A stretch of DNA of 64,000 nt from Halarcobacter bivalviorum (GCF_003346815.1 NZ_CP031217.1:1488001-1552000); one strand, 5' to 3'. Positions 54,583 to 64,000 are shown, counted from the first letter of the stretch. Numbers and translations are program-made. The notes: generated by a model from the letters alone, not told the origin.

Positions 54583-55139
54583 TAATTGAAGGAGTTGATA
54601 CTGCTGGTAAATCAACTCAACTTGATATCTTAAAAAAGAACCATACTGAAGCTATTTTTACAAAAGAGCCAGGTGGAACAGAAATTGGTTTAAAGCTAAG
54701 AGAAATGGCTTTAAATGGGGAAGCTAAAAGTAAAACAGCTGAAATGTTTTTATTTCTTGCAGATCGTGCTGAGCACATTGAACAGATAATAAAACCAAAT
54801 GAAAAGAAAATGATTATAAGTGATAGAAGTGCTATTAGTGGGATCTCTTATGCAAAAGATTTACCCCTTGAAGTTGTTACAAGCTTAAATTTAATAGCAA
54901 CTCAAAATACTTTACCATCACATGTTATTTTATTGGAACTTTCAAAAGAAGAGTTAACAAAAAGACTTGGAAATAAATCAAATGATTCTATAGAATCACG
55001 GGGAATAGACTATTTATTAGATATTCAAGAAAGAATGAAAAAAACAATTGAAATGTTAAATTTAAATCATATTTATATTGATGCAAGCCTAAGCATCGAA
55101 CAAATTGCAGAAAAAATAGAAGGATTTATTAATGGCTAA
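54573..55139 (+). CDS. tmk: Thymidylate kinase
   Basis: Tmk phosphorylates dTMP to dTDP. The 188-residue product has the P-loop GVDTAGKSTQLDIL (about residues 7-20), the DRx motif in IISDRSAISGISYA, and FLFLADRAEHIEQII for substrate binding. The P-loop alanine in place of the usual glycine or glutamine is within family variation. The ATG overlaps coaD by 10 bases and hisS begins 8 bases before its end. Confidence 0.95.
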   Translation: MYVVIEGVDTAGKSTQLDILKKNHTEAIFTKEPGGTEIGLKLREMALNGEAKSKTAEMFLFLADRAEHIEQIIKPNEKKMIISDRSAISGISYAKDLPLEVVTSLNLIATQNTLPSHVILLELSKEELTKRLGNKSNDSIESRGIDYLLDIQERMKKTIEMLNLNHIYIDASLSIEQIAEKIEGFING

Positions 55140-56349
55140 TATTCAAAGTTTAAGAGGAATGAATGATATTTTAAATGAAGATAGTAAATACTTTACCTAC
55201 TTTATTGAAAATGCATCAAGAATTGCTAAAAACTATGGTTTTTCTTATATTGAAACACCTATTCTTGAAGAGACAGCTTTATTTAAAAGATCTGTAGGAG
55301 AAAGCTCTGATATTGTAAATAAAGAGATGTATCAATTCATAGATAAAGGTGAAAATGATGTGTGTCTTAGACCTGAAGGAACAGCTGGTGTTGTAAGAAG
55401 TTTTGTTGAAAATAAATTTGATAGAGCTGGTGGTTCATATAGATGGTTTTATTATGGGCCAATGTTTAGATATGAAAGACCTCAAAAAGGAAGACTAAGA
55501 CAATTCCACCAATTTGGTTGTGAAGTATTTGGGCAAGCTTCAGTGTATGAAGATGCAAACATTATTATGATGTTAAAAGATATTTTAGATTTCTTTGGTA
55601 TTAAGTTTAAATTACAACTAAACTCTTTAGGTTGTCCAACTTGTATGCCTGTGTATAGAGAAAATCTAATTAAGCATTTAACAAGTTTTAAAGAAGAGCT
55701 TTGTGAAGACTGTAATAGAAGGATTGAAACTAATCCAATTAGAGTTTTAGATTGTAAAAATGAAAACTGTCAAAAACTATTATACAATGCTCCAAAAATC
55801 ACTAATAATCTATGTGAAAATTGTGATACAGACTTTGAAAAATTAAAAGAGATTTTAGACTTTAATGGTATTGATTATGTTATAGATACAAATCTAGTTA
55901 GAGGTTTAGATTACTACTCTCAAACTGCTTTTGAATTTACTTCAGATGAAATTGGAGCTCAAAGTGCAATTGCAGGTGGAGGAAGATATGATAAACTTGT
56001 TGAGTTTTTAGGTGGAAGAGAAACTCCTGGAATTGGATTTGCAATTGGAATTGAAAGATTATTGGAACTAATTAAAATAAAAGAGCAAGATGAAGAGATA
56101 ATTTATCTTGGGGCAATGGATGAAAAAGCATTAAATCAATTAACAAAAATTGCAAATAAAAAAAGAGAAACTACTAAAACTATTATGGAATATACACCAA
56201 GAGGTTTTAGTAAGCACTTTAAAATTGCTGAAAAGCATGGTGCAAATATTGTAGCTTTAGTTGGAGAAAATGAACTAAATGATAATACAATTTATATAAA
56301 AAATATTAAAACACAAGAAGAAAAAACTATAAAAGTAGAGGATTTTTAA
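55132..56349 (+). CDS. hisS: Histidyl-tRNA synthetase
   Basis: A class II synthetase of 405 residues. Motif 1 region LFKRSVGESSDIVNKEMY, motif 2 YRWFYYGPMFRYERPQKGRLRQFHQFG, the histidine-specific VRGLDYYSQTAFEF and motif 3 GIGFAIGIERLLEL are all present. Cysteine-rich spacing at 178-235 (CEDCNRRIETNPIRVLDCKNENCQ, LCENCDTDF) suggests a bound zinc in the insertion domain, as seen in many relatives. speA follows immediately. Confidence 0.97.
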   Translation: MANIQSLRGMNDILNEDSKYFTYFIENASRIAKNYGFSYIETPILEETALFKRSVGESSDIVNKEMYQFIDKGENDVCLRPEGTAGVVRSFVENKFDRAGGSYRWFYYGPMFRYERPQKGRLRQFHQFGCEVFGQASVYEDANIIMMLKDILDFFGIKFKLQLNSLGCPTCMPVYRENLIKHLTSFKEELCEDCNRRIETNPIRVLDCKNENCQKLLYNAPKITNNLCENCDTDFEKLKEILDFNGIDYVIDTNLVRGLDYYSQTAFEFTSDEIGAQSAIAGGGRYDKLVEFLGGRETPGIGFAIGIERLLELIKIKEQDEEIIYLGAMDEKALNQLTKIANKKRETTKTIMEYTPRGFSKHFKIAEKHGANIVALVGENELNDNTIYIKNIKTQEEKTIKVEDF

Positions 56350-58149
56350 TTGCACACTTATGGAATAGATATTTGGGGTGAAGATAACTTCATTATTGAA
56401 AATGGATTAGCTAAATTAAATTATGCATCAAAACCAGCATTAGTTGATATTGTAAGAGATATTAGAGAACAAGATTTCAAAGGACCTCTTCTTCTTAGAT
56501 TTCCTCACTTGACAAGATTACAAATAGAGAAACTATATACTCTTTATAATAATGCAATAAATGAGTATGATTATAAAGGAAAATTTAATGCAGTTTTTCC
56601 TTTAAAAGTTAATCAACTTCCAAACTTTTTATTACCTCTAATAAAATCAGGTGAAGAGTTTGGTTATGGATTAGAAGCAGGAAGTAAAGCAGAACTATTT
56701 TTAGCAATGACTTATAATAAAATAGGTGCACCTATTACAATAAATGGATTCAAAGATAAAGAGATGATTCATTTAGCTTTTATTGCAAAAAAAATGGGAC
56801 ACAATATTACTGTTATTATTGAAGGTTTAAATGAATTAAAAATGATTTTAGAAGTTGAAAAAGAGACTTCTTTACCAACACCAAATGTAGGAATTAGAGT
56901 AAGACTATTTAATAGTGGTGGTGGAGCTTGGGCTAAATCAGGAGGAATTGATTCAAAATTTGGATTAAGTTCTACTGAGATTTTAGAAGCTTATGAATTA
57001 TTAAAAAGCAATAATCTTCTTCACTATCTAACAATGATTCATTTCCATATTGGTTCAGCAATGACAAATATTAAACCACTAAAAAAGGCTTTAAAAGAAT
57101 CAGGTCATATTTATGCTGAACTAAAAAACATGGGTGCTACAAACTTAAAAGCAATTAATATTGGTGGTGGATTAGCAGTTGAATATTCTCAATATCATAG
57201 AACAACACAATATCATCTACAAGAGTTTGCAAATGATGTAATCTTTACATTAAAAAATATTGCAAAACAAAAAGGTGTAGAAGAACCAAATATCTTTACA
57301 GAATCAGGAAGATTCATCTCTGCAAATAGTACAGTTTTAGTAACTCCTGTATTAGAACTTTTTTCAGCAGAGTATGAATTAAGTAACTTAAGACTAAAAG
57401 AAGAAAACCCTCCTTTAATTGAAGAGTTAAATGAATTATATAAAGATATGAATGGTAAAACTGCTCTAGAATATATGCATGATAGTATGGACCACTTAGA
57501 GTCACTATTAAAACTTTTTGATTTAGGTTATATTGATTTACAAGATAGAAGTAATGCAGAAATTTTAGCTCAGCTAATTATCAAAAAAGCAATTAGTTTA
57601 CTTGAAATTGCTGATTATGAAGAGTTGAAAAGAATAGATAATAAAATTCAAGAAAAATATCTTTTAAATTTCTCTATTTTCCAATCTCTTCCAGATTTCT
57701 GGGGAATAAATCAAGAATTCCCTATTATGCCTATCACTCATCTTGATAAGAAACCTACAAGAAGTGCTTCTTTATGGGATATTACTTGTGATAGTGATGG
57801 AGAAATTGAGTTTAATGCAAAAAAACCTCTATATTTACACGATGTAAACCTTGAAAAAGAGGAGTATTATCTTGCATTTTTTAATGTAGGAGCATACCAA
57901 GATACTTTAGGTATGAGACATAATCTATTTTCTCATCCTACTGAAGTGAATGTAGTTTTTGAAAATAATGAATTAAAACTAGAAAAGATAATTGAATCAC
58001 AAAAAATTATTGATATTCTAGAAGATATTGATTACGATACAAAAGAGATAAAAAAGATACTAAAAAGTAGCCTTGATAAAAGTACTTATGTAATTTTAAA
58101 GAAATACCTAAATGAGAACAGTTATTTAAAAACTTCATGGAGTCATTAA
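56350..58149 (+). CDS. speA: Biosynthetic arginine decarboxylase
   Basis: A PLP-dependent alanine-racemase-fold decarboxylase of 599 residues, slightly short for SpeA. It converts arginine to agmatine. The PLP lysine is probably K86 in AVFPLKVNQ, the phosphate-binding stretch is INIGGGLAVEYSQ, and the late catalytic cysteine is in WDITCDSDGEI. It starts with TTG directly after the hisS stop, without its own gap, so expression depends on the upstream genes. Confidence 0.94.
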   Translation: MHTYGIDIWGEDNFIIENGLAKLNYASKPALVDIVRDIREQDFKGPLLLRFPHLTRLQIEKLYTLYNNAINEYDYKGKFNAVFPLKVNQLPNFLLPLIKSGEEFGYGLEAGSKAELFLAMTYNKIGAPITINGFKDKEMIHLAFIAKKMGHNITVIIEGLNELKMILEVEKETSLPTPNVGIRVRLFNSGGGAWAKSGGIDSKFGLSSTEILEAYELLKSNNLLHYLTMIHFHIGSAMTNIKPLKKALKESGHIYAELKNMGATNLKAINIGGGLAVEYSQYHRTTQYHLQEFANDVIFTLKNIAKQKGVEEPNIFTESGRFISANSTVLVTPVLELFSAEYELSNLRLKEENPPLIEELNELYKDMNGKTALEYMHDSMDHLESLLKLFDLGYIDLQDRSNAEILAQLIIKKAISLLEIADYEELKRIDNKIQEKYLLNFSIFQSLPDFWGINQEFPIMPITHLDKKPTRSASLWDITCDSDGEIEFNAKKPLYLHDVNLEKEEYYLAFFNVGAYQDTLGMRHNLFSHPTEVNVVFENNELKLEKIIESQKIIDILEDIDYDTKEIKKILKSSLDKSTYVILKKYLNENSYLKTSWSH

Positions 58150-58931
58150 TGAGGGAACAAGAAGATAAAAATATACACGAGCAAATAAAACAAAGAGTTT
58201 TAGAAGAACAAAAGAAACTCTCTTTATGGAAACAAATAAAAGAGGATTTTTCTGTTCCTAAACTAAATGACCCTGCTTTAGATTCTAGTTTTGAACTATT
58301 TTTTAATTATCCAGGTGTTTGGGCAATTATAAATCATAGACTTGCAAATAGATTATATTTAAAGGGTTGGAAGAAACTAGCAAGAGCAATTACTGGTTTT
58401 GGTTCTTTATTTACAAAAACAGATATTCATCCTGCTGCTACTATTGGTAGAAGAGTGTTTATTGACCATGCTATTGGAGTTGTTATTGGTGCAACTACAA
58501 TTATTGAAGATGATGTACTTATTTATCAAGGAGTAACCTTAGGTGGAGTTAGTCTTGATAAAGGGAAACGTCACCCAACAATTAGATCAAATGCAGTTAT
58601 TGGAAGTGGTGCTAAAGTACTAGGGAATATCATTATAGATAAAAACTCTAAAGTTGGTGCTAACTCTGTAGTTGTTTGTAATGTTCCTAAAAACTCTACT
58701 GCAGTTGGAGTTCCTGCAAAAATTATTAAAAAAGATAAGAAAAACTGCAAACTTGCACATGATGATTTACCAGATATCAATAAAGAGATGTTTAAATATC
58801 TTATTGAAAGAATTCATATTTTAGAAGAGGCTCTAAAAGAAGAAGATGGTATAGATGTAAGTGATAAAGATAAAAAATTAGAAGAAGATTATAATAAGTT
58901 TATAAATGCAATGAACTCTATAAAAAAGTAA
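58149..58931 (+). CDS. cysE: Serine O-acetyltransferase CysE
   Basis: CysE makes O-acetylserine for cysteine synthesis. The left-handed beta-helix has the hexapeptide run (HPAATIGRRVFIDHAIGVVIGATTIIEDDVLIYQGVTLGG...). DIHPAA and IDHAIG hold catalytic histidines. ATG 58149 overlaps the speA stop as TAATG and is preferred; a start at 58137 would add four residues. The chosen product has 260 residues. Its long charged C-terminal tail (DVSDKDKKLEEDYNKFI) is not part of the core fold. Confidence 0.95.
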   Translation: MREQEDKNIHEQIKQRVLEEQKKLSLWKQIKEDFSVPKLNDPALDSSFELFFNYPGVWAIINHRLANRLYLKGWKKLARAITGFGSLFTKTDIHPAATIGRRVFIDHAIGVVIGATTIIEDDVLIYQGVTLGGVSLDKGKRHPTIRSNAVIGSGAKVLGNIIIDKNSKVGANSVVVCNVPKNSTAVGVPAKIIKKDKKNCKLAHDDLPDINKEMFKYLIERIHILEEALKEEDGIDVSDKDKKLEEDYNKFINAMNSIKK

Positions 58932-58935
58932 GCTA

Positions 58936-59670
58936 ATGATTGAACTTCTACTATTTGGAACAATGACTGGATTTATCTCAGGCTTCTTTGGAGTTGGAGG
59001 GGGAATGGTACTTGTTCCAATGCTTTTATTTACTGGGTTTGTTATGAAAGAAGCTGTTGCAATCTCTATTATGCAAATGGTTTTTTCTTCAATTTATGGT
59101 TCTTTTCTAAATTCTAAAAAAGCTAAAGATGTTTTAAAAGATGGTTTAATAATTGGAATTGGTGGCTTTTTTGGTGGACTTCAAAGTGGTTATATTATTA
59201 CTAATGTTTCAAATGAAGTTCTACAATATATATTTATAGCTATTTTATTTTACTCAATAGTTTCTATCTTTAAATCTCCTGCTCAAATCCATGAAGATGA
59301 AAAGAAAAGTAGTAATAAACTTTTTTTATTTATTGTAGGTGCTTTAATTGGAGCAATTGCCATGAGTATTGGAGTTGGAGGTTCAATTTTATTAACTCCC
59401 CTACTTGTTAGATTTTTAAACTATGATTTAAAAAAAGCTACTTCTTTAGGACTATTTTTCGTAATCTTCTCTTCTGTAGCAGGATTTACTTCTTTATCTC
59501 TAAGTAATCAAATGCTTTTCCAAGAAGGAGCAACCGTTGGTATTGCTTCTTTAATTGGAGTATATTTTGGAATAAAACTAAAAAATAGTATAAAATCAAC
59601 TTCTTACAAAAAGTATATTCTTATTTTATATCTTGTAATTTTTATTTCAATGGTTTATAAAGTAGTTTAA
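58936..59670 (+). CDS. TauE/SafE-family anion exporter
   Basis: A 244-residue membrane protein with about eight helices in two inverted halves. Each half starts with a glycine-rich motif: GTMTGFISGFFGVGGGMVLVPML and VGALIGAIAMSIGVGGSILLTPLL. TauE/SafE proteins export sulfite, sulfoacetate or related anions. Location after cysE suggests a sulfur role but this is only context. Its stop overlaps the convergent aconitase-like gene by 4 bases. Confidence 0.9.
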   Translation: MIELLLFGTMTGFISGFFGVGGGMVLVPMLLFTGFVMKEAVAISIMQMVFSSIYGSFLNSKKAKDVLKDGLIIGIGGFFGGLQSGYIITNVSNEVLQYIFIAILFYSIVSIFKSPAQIHEDEKKSSNKLFLFIVGALIGAIAMSIGVGGSILLTPLLVRFLNYDLKKATSLGLFFVIFSSVAGFTSLSLSNQMLFQEGATVGIASLIGVYFGIKLKNSIKSTSYKKYILILYLVIFISMVYKVV

Positions 59671-62174
59671 CTATTTAATAAAAAAGGAAGAACTCCTCCT
59701 TTTTTATAATATTCTACTTCTTCTTGAGTATCAATCCTTATTTTTAATCTAACAACTACCTCATCGAAACCTCTATTTATATATGCTTTTACTTTTCCTT
59801 CAACTTTTATTTTATCTGCTAAGATAGAAATATTTTCATCACCTTTCAATTTTAAAGAGTCAATATCATCTTCTAAAAATTCTAAAGGTAAAACTCCATA
59901 ATATATTAAACTCTTTCTATACTCTTCATCAAAAGATTTTGCAATAATAGCTTTTACTCCTAATAGTTTTATACTTTTTACTGCCCACTCTCTTTTTTCT
60001 CCTATTCCAAAATTTTCGCCAGCGAAAATAAGTAAAGGTTTATCAAGTTTTTTAAACTTTTCAGCTTTTTCAAAAATTGAAACTATCTCACTTGTTTCAT
60101 AATCAATTGTATATCCACCCTCTTTTGAAACCATTTTATTTTTTACTTTAGGATTATCAAATGCTGCTCTTAATTGAATATGAGCATTTGCTTTTCTACT
60201 TTCGAAACTATTATATTCAAAAGACTTAACACCTCTTTTTTCTAAATATTTAGCAGCTTGAGAATAAAGAGAGATTTGTCCCATTGGGGCTATTAAAGAA
60301 GAAGAGATATTATCTTCTAAAAGAGTAAGTACTCCTGCATCTAAAATCTCTATATCATCTAAATTTAACTCTTCATAAAAAGATAAGGCTTGTATTTGTA
60401 TAGACTCTTTATTCCAATTATAAGTAGAAGTAGCTTCAACTTCTAGTTTTTGCCAGAACTCATTACCTTTATATATATCTTTGTAAATCTCTTTATATAA
60501 AGTATAATCCAACTTACTCATATACTCTCCTACTTCTTTACTACTTGGCCATAAATCTTTTAAGTAAATATCTTTATCATCTATAGTACTAATAACATTA
60601 TCAAAAAGGTCAAACTTTGTAGTTCCTATTATAGAGTAAATTACAACTAACGAAGGAGAACTTAAGTAGTTATATTTTACTAAAGTATTAACTCTTTTTT
60701 CAAAGTTTTTACTTCCTGAAGTTATTGAACATACATCTAATTTATTATCTTTAATATCAAATTCAAACTTATCCTCTAAACTTCCAAGATTTTGACAAGA
60801 GTAGCCTACTATATAAAAACCTAAATGCTCTAAGTACTTCATCAAATCAAGTTCTACTAAAAATCTTTTTATAGCCATTGAACCTGGAGAAAAAGATTTC
60901 TTTATATACTCTTTTGTATGTAGTCCAAACTCATAAGCTTTTTTAGCAACTAAAGCTGCATGTAATATTAAATAAGGATTTGAAGTTGTAGTACAAGAAG
61001 TTATTGAAGCAATAACTATATCTAAGTCTTTTAAATAAGAACCACTCTTATTTATTTGTTGCTCTTTTAACTCATCAATAGAAACACTATTTTGAACATT
61101 ATTAGGTCCTGCAATAGAAGGTATTAATTTTTCTAAATCTAAATCAATTACTTCATCAAAATCTAAAACCTCATCACTATAAAAAAGTTCTTGTCTTTGT
61201 AAATACTCTTTTAATAATTGAGAATAATCTTCACTTGCTCTTGTTTTGTTAAAATATTCAATTGTTTTATTATCTATTGCAAAAAAAGAAGAGATTGCAT
61301 TATACTCAGGTGCCATATTAGAAATAGTAGACCTATCTTCTAAAGTCAGATGCTTTAATCCTTCTCCATAAAACTCTACTAATTTACCTTTTATATCATG
61401 CTCTTTTAAAATACTTGTTAGAGTTAAAACTAAATCAGAAGAAGTTATTCCCTCTTTTAGTTTTCCATGGATATTTACTCCAACTACCTTTGGTAATTTA
61501 AACTTAATAGGCATTCCTAAAATTGAACTCTTTATTTCTAGTTCATTTACACTCCAACCTAAGACACCTAAAGAGTTAATCATATTAGTATTAGAGTCAG
61601 TACCAATAATTGTTTCTGGATATATAAAATTTTTATTATCTATAATATCTAAATGTATGATTGTTGAAAGATATTCTAAATTAACTTGATGACAAATTCC
61701 AGAACCAGGAGGAACAACTCTTAAGTTGCTAAAAGATTTTTGAGCCCATTTTATAAACTCATACTTCTCTTTATTTAACTCTTCAGTTAGCTCATCACTA
61801 TTATCAAAATCTAAAGAGTGATCAATAACTAAATCAACCATTATTTTAGGATTGACCTTTAAAACATCTTTATTGCTCTTTTGTAAAGAGTCTCTTATTG
61901 AAGCTAAATCTATTAATATAGGTATTCCCGTATAATCTTGTAAGATAACCCTTGAAGGATAAAAATATATATCTTTAGCCTCCCTACTTTTAAAAACCTT
62001 TACTATCTCATTAAACTCAAACTCATCTTTTGCATTTCGTAAGTTTAACTCTAGTAAAATTTTTAAAACTATTGGTAATTTTGATAACTCACTATTTTCA
62101 CTAATTACTCTTCTAATATCAAAATAGTAGAACTTCTCATTCTCTATTTCAAAACTATTTATATACTTATTCAA
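59667..62174 (-). CDS. Aconitase-like protein with a degraded active site
   Basis: The 835-residue product aligns along its length with AcnA/AcnD: RVILQDYTGIPILIDLAS, VIDHSL, VVPPGSGICHQVNLEYL, INSLGVLGW and a C-terminal swivel domain. Key sites differ. GTDSHT reads GTDSNT. SCTNTSNP reads SCTTTSNP, with its cysteine kept. The GCxxC iron-sulfur pair reads GYSCQNLG, with one ligand lost. The NRNFEGR loop reads SKNFEKR. The GSSRDWA catalytic loop reads GEKREWA. It starts with TTG. It is probably not an active aconitase. A TATAAT -10 lies upstream on the minus strand. Confidence 0.85.
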   Translation of the reverse strand: MNKYINSFEIENEKFYYFDIRRVISENSELSKLPIVLKILLELNLRNAKDEFEFNEIVKVFKSREAKDIYFYPSRVILQDYTGIPILIDLASIRDSLQKSNKDVLKVNPKIMVDLVIDHSLDFDNSDELTEELNKEKYEFIKWAQKSFSNLRVVPPGSGICHQVNLEYLSTIIHLDIIDNKNFIYPETIIGTDSNTNMINSLGVLGWSVNELEIKSSILGMPIKFKLPKVVGVNIHGKLKEGITSSDLVLTLTSILKEHDIKGKLVEFYGEGLKHLTLEDRSTISNMAPEYNAISSFFAIDNKTIEYFNKTRASEDYSQLLKEYLQRQELFYSDEVLDFDEVIDLDLEKLIPSIAGPNNVQNSVSIDELKEQQINKSGSYLKDLDIVIASITSCTTTSNPYLILHAALVAKKAYEFGLHTKEYIKKSFSPGSMAIKRFLVELDLMKYLEHLGFYIVGYSCQNLGSLEDKFEFDIKDNKLDVCSITSGSKNFEKRVNTLVKYNYLSSPSLVVIYSIIGTTKFDLFDNVISTIDDKDIYLKDLWPSSKEVGEYMSKLDYTLYKEIYKDIYKGNEFWQKLEVEATSTYNWNKESIQIQALSFYEELNLDDIEILDAGVLTLLEDNISSSLIAPMGQISLYSQAAKYLEKRGVKSFEYNSFESRKANAHIQLRAAFDNPKVKNKMVSKEGGYTIDYETSEIVSIFEKAEKFKKLDKPLLIFAGENFGIGEKREWAVKSIKLLGVKAIIAKSFDEEYRKSLIYYGVLPLEFLEDDIDSLKLKGDENISILADKIKVEGKVKAYINRGFDEVVVRLKIRIDTQEEVEYYKKGGVLPFLLNS
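59678..59707 (+). terminator. Terminator of the ubiX-tauE run, inside the aconitase-like gene
   Basis: ATAAAAAAGGA (59678-59688) and TCCTTTTTTAT (59697-59707) form a perfect 11-base-pair stem with an 8-base loop, ending in T-rich sequence on the plus strand. It is 8 bases past the tauE stop and within the last codons of the convergent gene. Confidence 0.75.
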
Positions 62175-62336
62175 TACTCTTCCCTATTTACTATTGTGTT
62201 ATTATTATAATATAAAGTATTAAAAAACTTATTAGAGTTTTAGAAGTAGATAAATACCCATATAATTTATTTATTATTACTAGAAACTAAAAATTTATTA
62301 ACTAACATTTTATCTCTATCTAGTTTCATTTTTATT

Positions 62337-62345
62337 TGGTATAAT
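62337..62345 (+). promoter_or_regulatory. Extended -10 promoter of uvrA
   Basis: TGG-TATAAT at 62337-62345 lies 34 bases before the uvrA ATG. The predicted start is near 62352 and the leader contains GGA. No SOS box was recognised in the 204-base gap. Confidence 0.65.
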
Positions 62346-62378
62346 GCCTGCTTAAAACTTTTATGACAATGGAATATT

Positions 62379-64000
62379 ATGCAAGATACAATTAAAATTT
62401 TTAATGCCAAAGAAAACAATTTAAAAAATATAAACTTAGAAATACCAAAGAATAAATTAGTTGTATTTACAGGACTTAGTGGTTCTGGTAAATCAACTTT
62501 AGCTTTTGATACTTTATATGCAGAGGGACAAAGAAGATATATTGAATCACTTTCTGCTTATGCTAGACAATTCTTAGATAAAGTGGGTAAACCAGATGTT
62601 GAAAGAATTGAAGGTTTAACACCTGCTATTGCTATTGATCAAAAAACAACTTCTAAAAATCCAAGGTCAACTGTTGGAACTATTACTGAAGTTTATGACT
62701 ACTTTAGACTTTTATATGCAAGAGTAGGAAAACAACATTGTCATAAATGTGGAGAACCTATCTCTCAAATGAGTGCTTCTGATGTAATAGCACAAGTTTT
62801 AACTCTACCTGAAAACTCAAAAATTGTAATTTTAGCTCCCCTTGTAAATAGAAAGAAAGGAACTTTTGCAGATTTACTTGAAAGCCTTAGAGGTAAAGGT
62901 TATGTAAGAGCTATGATTGATGGTGTAATGGCAAGACTTGATGAAGATATTGAGCTTGAAAAAAATAAAATGCATACAATCAAAGTTGTAATTGATAGAG
63001 TTGTTGTAAAAGATGAAAACAAAGATAGAATTGCACAAGATGTTGAGAAAGGATTAAAAGAATCTTTTGGAGAATTGGAAGTAGAAGTTATGAATCATGA
63101 AGAAGTAGGATGTGATAAACATATTCACTACTCTGAACATATGGCTTGTTTTGATTGTAAAATCTCTTTTGAACCTTTAGAACCTCTATCATTCTCTTTT
63201 AACTCTCCCAAAGGAGCTTGTACTTCTTGTGATGGTTTAGGAATTAGATATACCCTTGATATGAAAAAAGTAATCAATGAAGAGTTACCATTAGAAGATG
63301 GAGCTATTAAGATTATTTATGGTTTTAATAAAGGTTACTACTTTAAAATGCTTATGGCATATTGTGAAGCTGCTAATATTGATATAACTATACCTTTTGC
63401 AGAATTACCAGAACATCAGAAAAAATCTGTTTTACATGGGGGAATTGAAGAAGCAAAATTTACTTGGAAAAGACATAACCTTACTAGAAAATGGGAAGGT
63501 ATAGTAAAAATTGCCTATGATATGATTAAAGATGAAAAAGAGATGGCAGAATTCATGACTGAAAAAATCTGTTCAGATTGTGGAGGAAACAGACTTAAAC
63601 CATCATCTCAAAGTGTATTTGTAGCAAAAAAAACTATTGCTGATATTATTAATAAACCTATTGAAGAAGCACATAAATTTTTCCAAGATGAAAAAAACTT
63701 TGAATATTTCTCTGACCAAGAAAAGATGATTTCTGCTCCTATTTTAAAAGAGATAAAAGAGAGAATCTTTTTTTTATATGATGTAGGATTAGGATATATT
63801 ACGCTAGGACGTGATGCAAGAACTATTTCAGGTGGAGAAGCACAAAGAATTCGTGTTGCTTCACAAATTGGTTCGGGACTTACAGGAGTTATGTATGTAC
63901 TTGATGAACCGTCAATTGGTCTTCATGAAAGAGATACAAGTAAACTTATTAAAACACTTAAAGCATTACAAGAAAAAGGTAATACGGTAATTGTTGTAGA
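62379..64000 (+). CDS. uvrA: Excinuclease ABC subunit A (5' part, runs off the window)
   Basis: UvrA recognises DNA damage in nucleotide excision repair. The first 540 residues are present. The frame starts MQDTIKIFNAKENNLKNINLEIPKNKLVVFTGLSGSGKSTLAF-like, with Walker A near residues 31-39. The first zinc motif (CHKCGEPIS ... CFDCKISF) and the second (CTSCDGLG; CSDCGGNRL) follow. The signature ISGGEAQRIRVASQIGSGL and Walker B MYVLDEPSIGLHERD end the visible part. The frame is open to base 64000, so the 3' end is outside the window. Confidence 0.98.
   Translation, partial: MQDTIKIFNAKENNLKNINLEIPKNKLVVFTGLSGSGKSTLAFDTLYAEGQRRYIESLSAYARQFLDKVGKPDVERIEGLTPAIAIDQKTTSKNPRSTVGTITEVYDYFRLLYARVGKQHCHKCGEPISQMSASDVIAQVLTLPENSKIVILAPLVNRKKGTFADLLESLRGKGYVRAMIDGVMARLDEDIELEKNKMHTIKVVIDRVVVKDENKDRIAQDVEKGLKESFGELEVEVMNHEEVGCDKHIHYSEHMACFDCKISFEPLEPLSFSFNSPKGACTSCDGLGIRYTLDMKKVINEELPLEDGAIKIIYGFNKGYYFKMLMAYCEAANIDITIPFAELPEHQKKSVLHGGIEEAKFTWKRHNLTRKWEGIVKIAYDMIKDEKEMAEFMTEKICSDCGGNRLKPSSQSVFVAKKTIADIINKPIEEAHKFFQDEKNFEYFSDQEKMISAPILKEIKERIFFLYDVGLGYITLGRDARTISGGEAQRIRVASQIGSGLTGVMYVLDEPSIGLHERDTSKLIKTLKALQEKGNTVIVV

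Noticed and set aside
62379-64000. uvrA without a stop codon as a possible pseudogene
   Set aside because: The frame is intact to the window edge and all expected motifs are in order. It is cut by the window only.

Overview
The window is a low-GC, gene-dense bacterial chromosome segment that fits Campylobacterota, most likely Arcobacteraceae (Arcobacter sensu lato). The basis is the A+T-rich sequence and codon use, a monomeric NADP isocitrate dehydrogenase next to malate dehydrogenase, a cbpA-hspR heat-shock operon, ppiD-ftsA-ftsZ, FliW and a stand-alone FlhB C-domain paralogue, histidine kinases with the AHQWRQPL H-box, and the order tatD-mltD-rlpA-hisB-kdsC-lptC-lptA-engB. No rRNA, tRNA, CRISPR array, insertion sequence or prophage was seen. 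The species assignment is inference.

Layout. 1-7.9 kb: protein export and envelope (secA, LolC/E-type permease, a large AsmA-like protein, mltG). 7.9-14.8 kb: icd, mdh, small metal and stress genes, sodB, and a FAD oxidoreductase/rhodanese pair. 14.9-16.4 kb: cbpA-hspR behind a HAIR operator and a long structured leader. 16.4-23.5 kb, minus strand: ftsZ, ftsA, ppiD, a RecD2-type helicase, a hypothetical gene and fliW. 23.6-28.9 kb, plus strand: fliK-like, flhB-like, MreD-like, PBP2 and fliP. 28.9-39.6 kb: two large histidine kinases with periplasmic solute-binding sensors, a cupin, a 33-residue membrane protein and a TolC/MFP/RND efflux operon. 37.5-48.5 kb, minus strand: one long tightly packed run, rplI-hslV-hslU-(hyp)-tatD-mltD-rlpA-hisB-kdsC-lptC-lptA-engB-GNAT-kinase. 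48.7-53.4 kb: a bd-oxidase-like pair with a fused cytochrome c, an atypical response regulator, a CBS protein and a degenerate serine recombinase. 53.5-59.7 kb, plus strand: ubiX-coaD-tmk-hisS-speA-cysE-tauE. 59.7-62.2 kb: a degenerate aconitase-like gene. The window ends inside uvrA.

Worth a second look. (1) cbpA-hspR has a near-perfect HspR operator on its promoter and a leader whose last hairpin pairs with the ribosome binding site, so it may be controlled twice. (2) tatD is complete but has no ATG, GTG or TTG start; it opens with ATA inside an ATAA overlap. (3) An RND pump is cut by one in-frame stop exactly between its two homologous halves. (4) Three family members have lost catalytic residues: an aconitase, a serine recombinase and an OmpR-type receiver. 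(5) A CydA-superfamily subunit carries a heme c domain and is followed by a second subunit that looks like its distant paralogue. (6) Convergent genes repeatedly share terminator hairpins that overlap both stop codons or lie inside the neighbouring gene. I found no clearly new multi-gene defence or mobile system; most of the window is conserved core genome.
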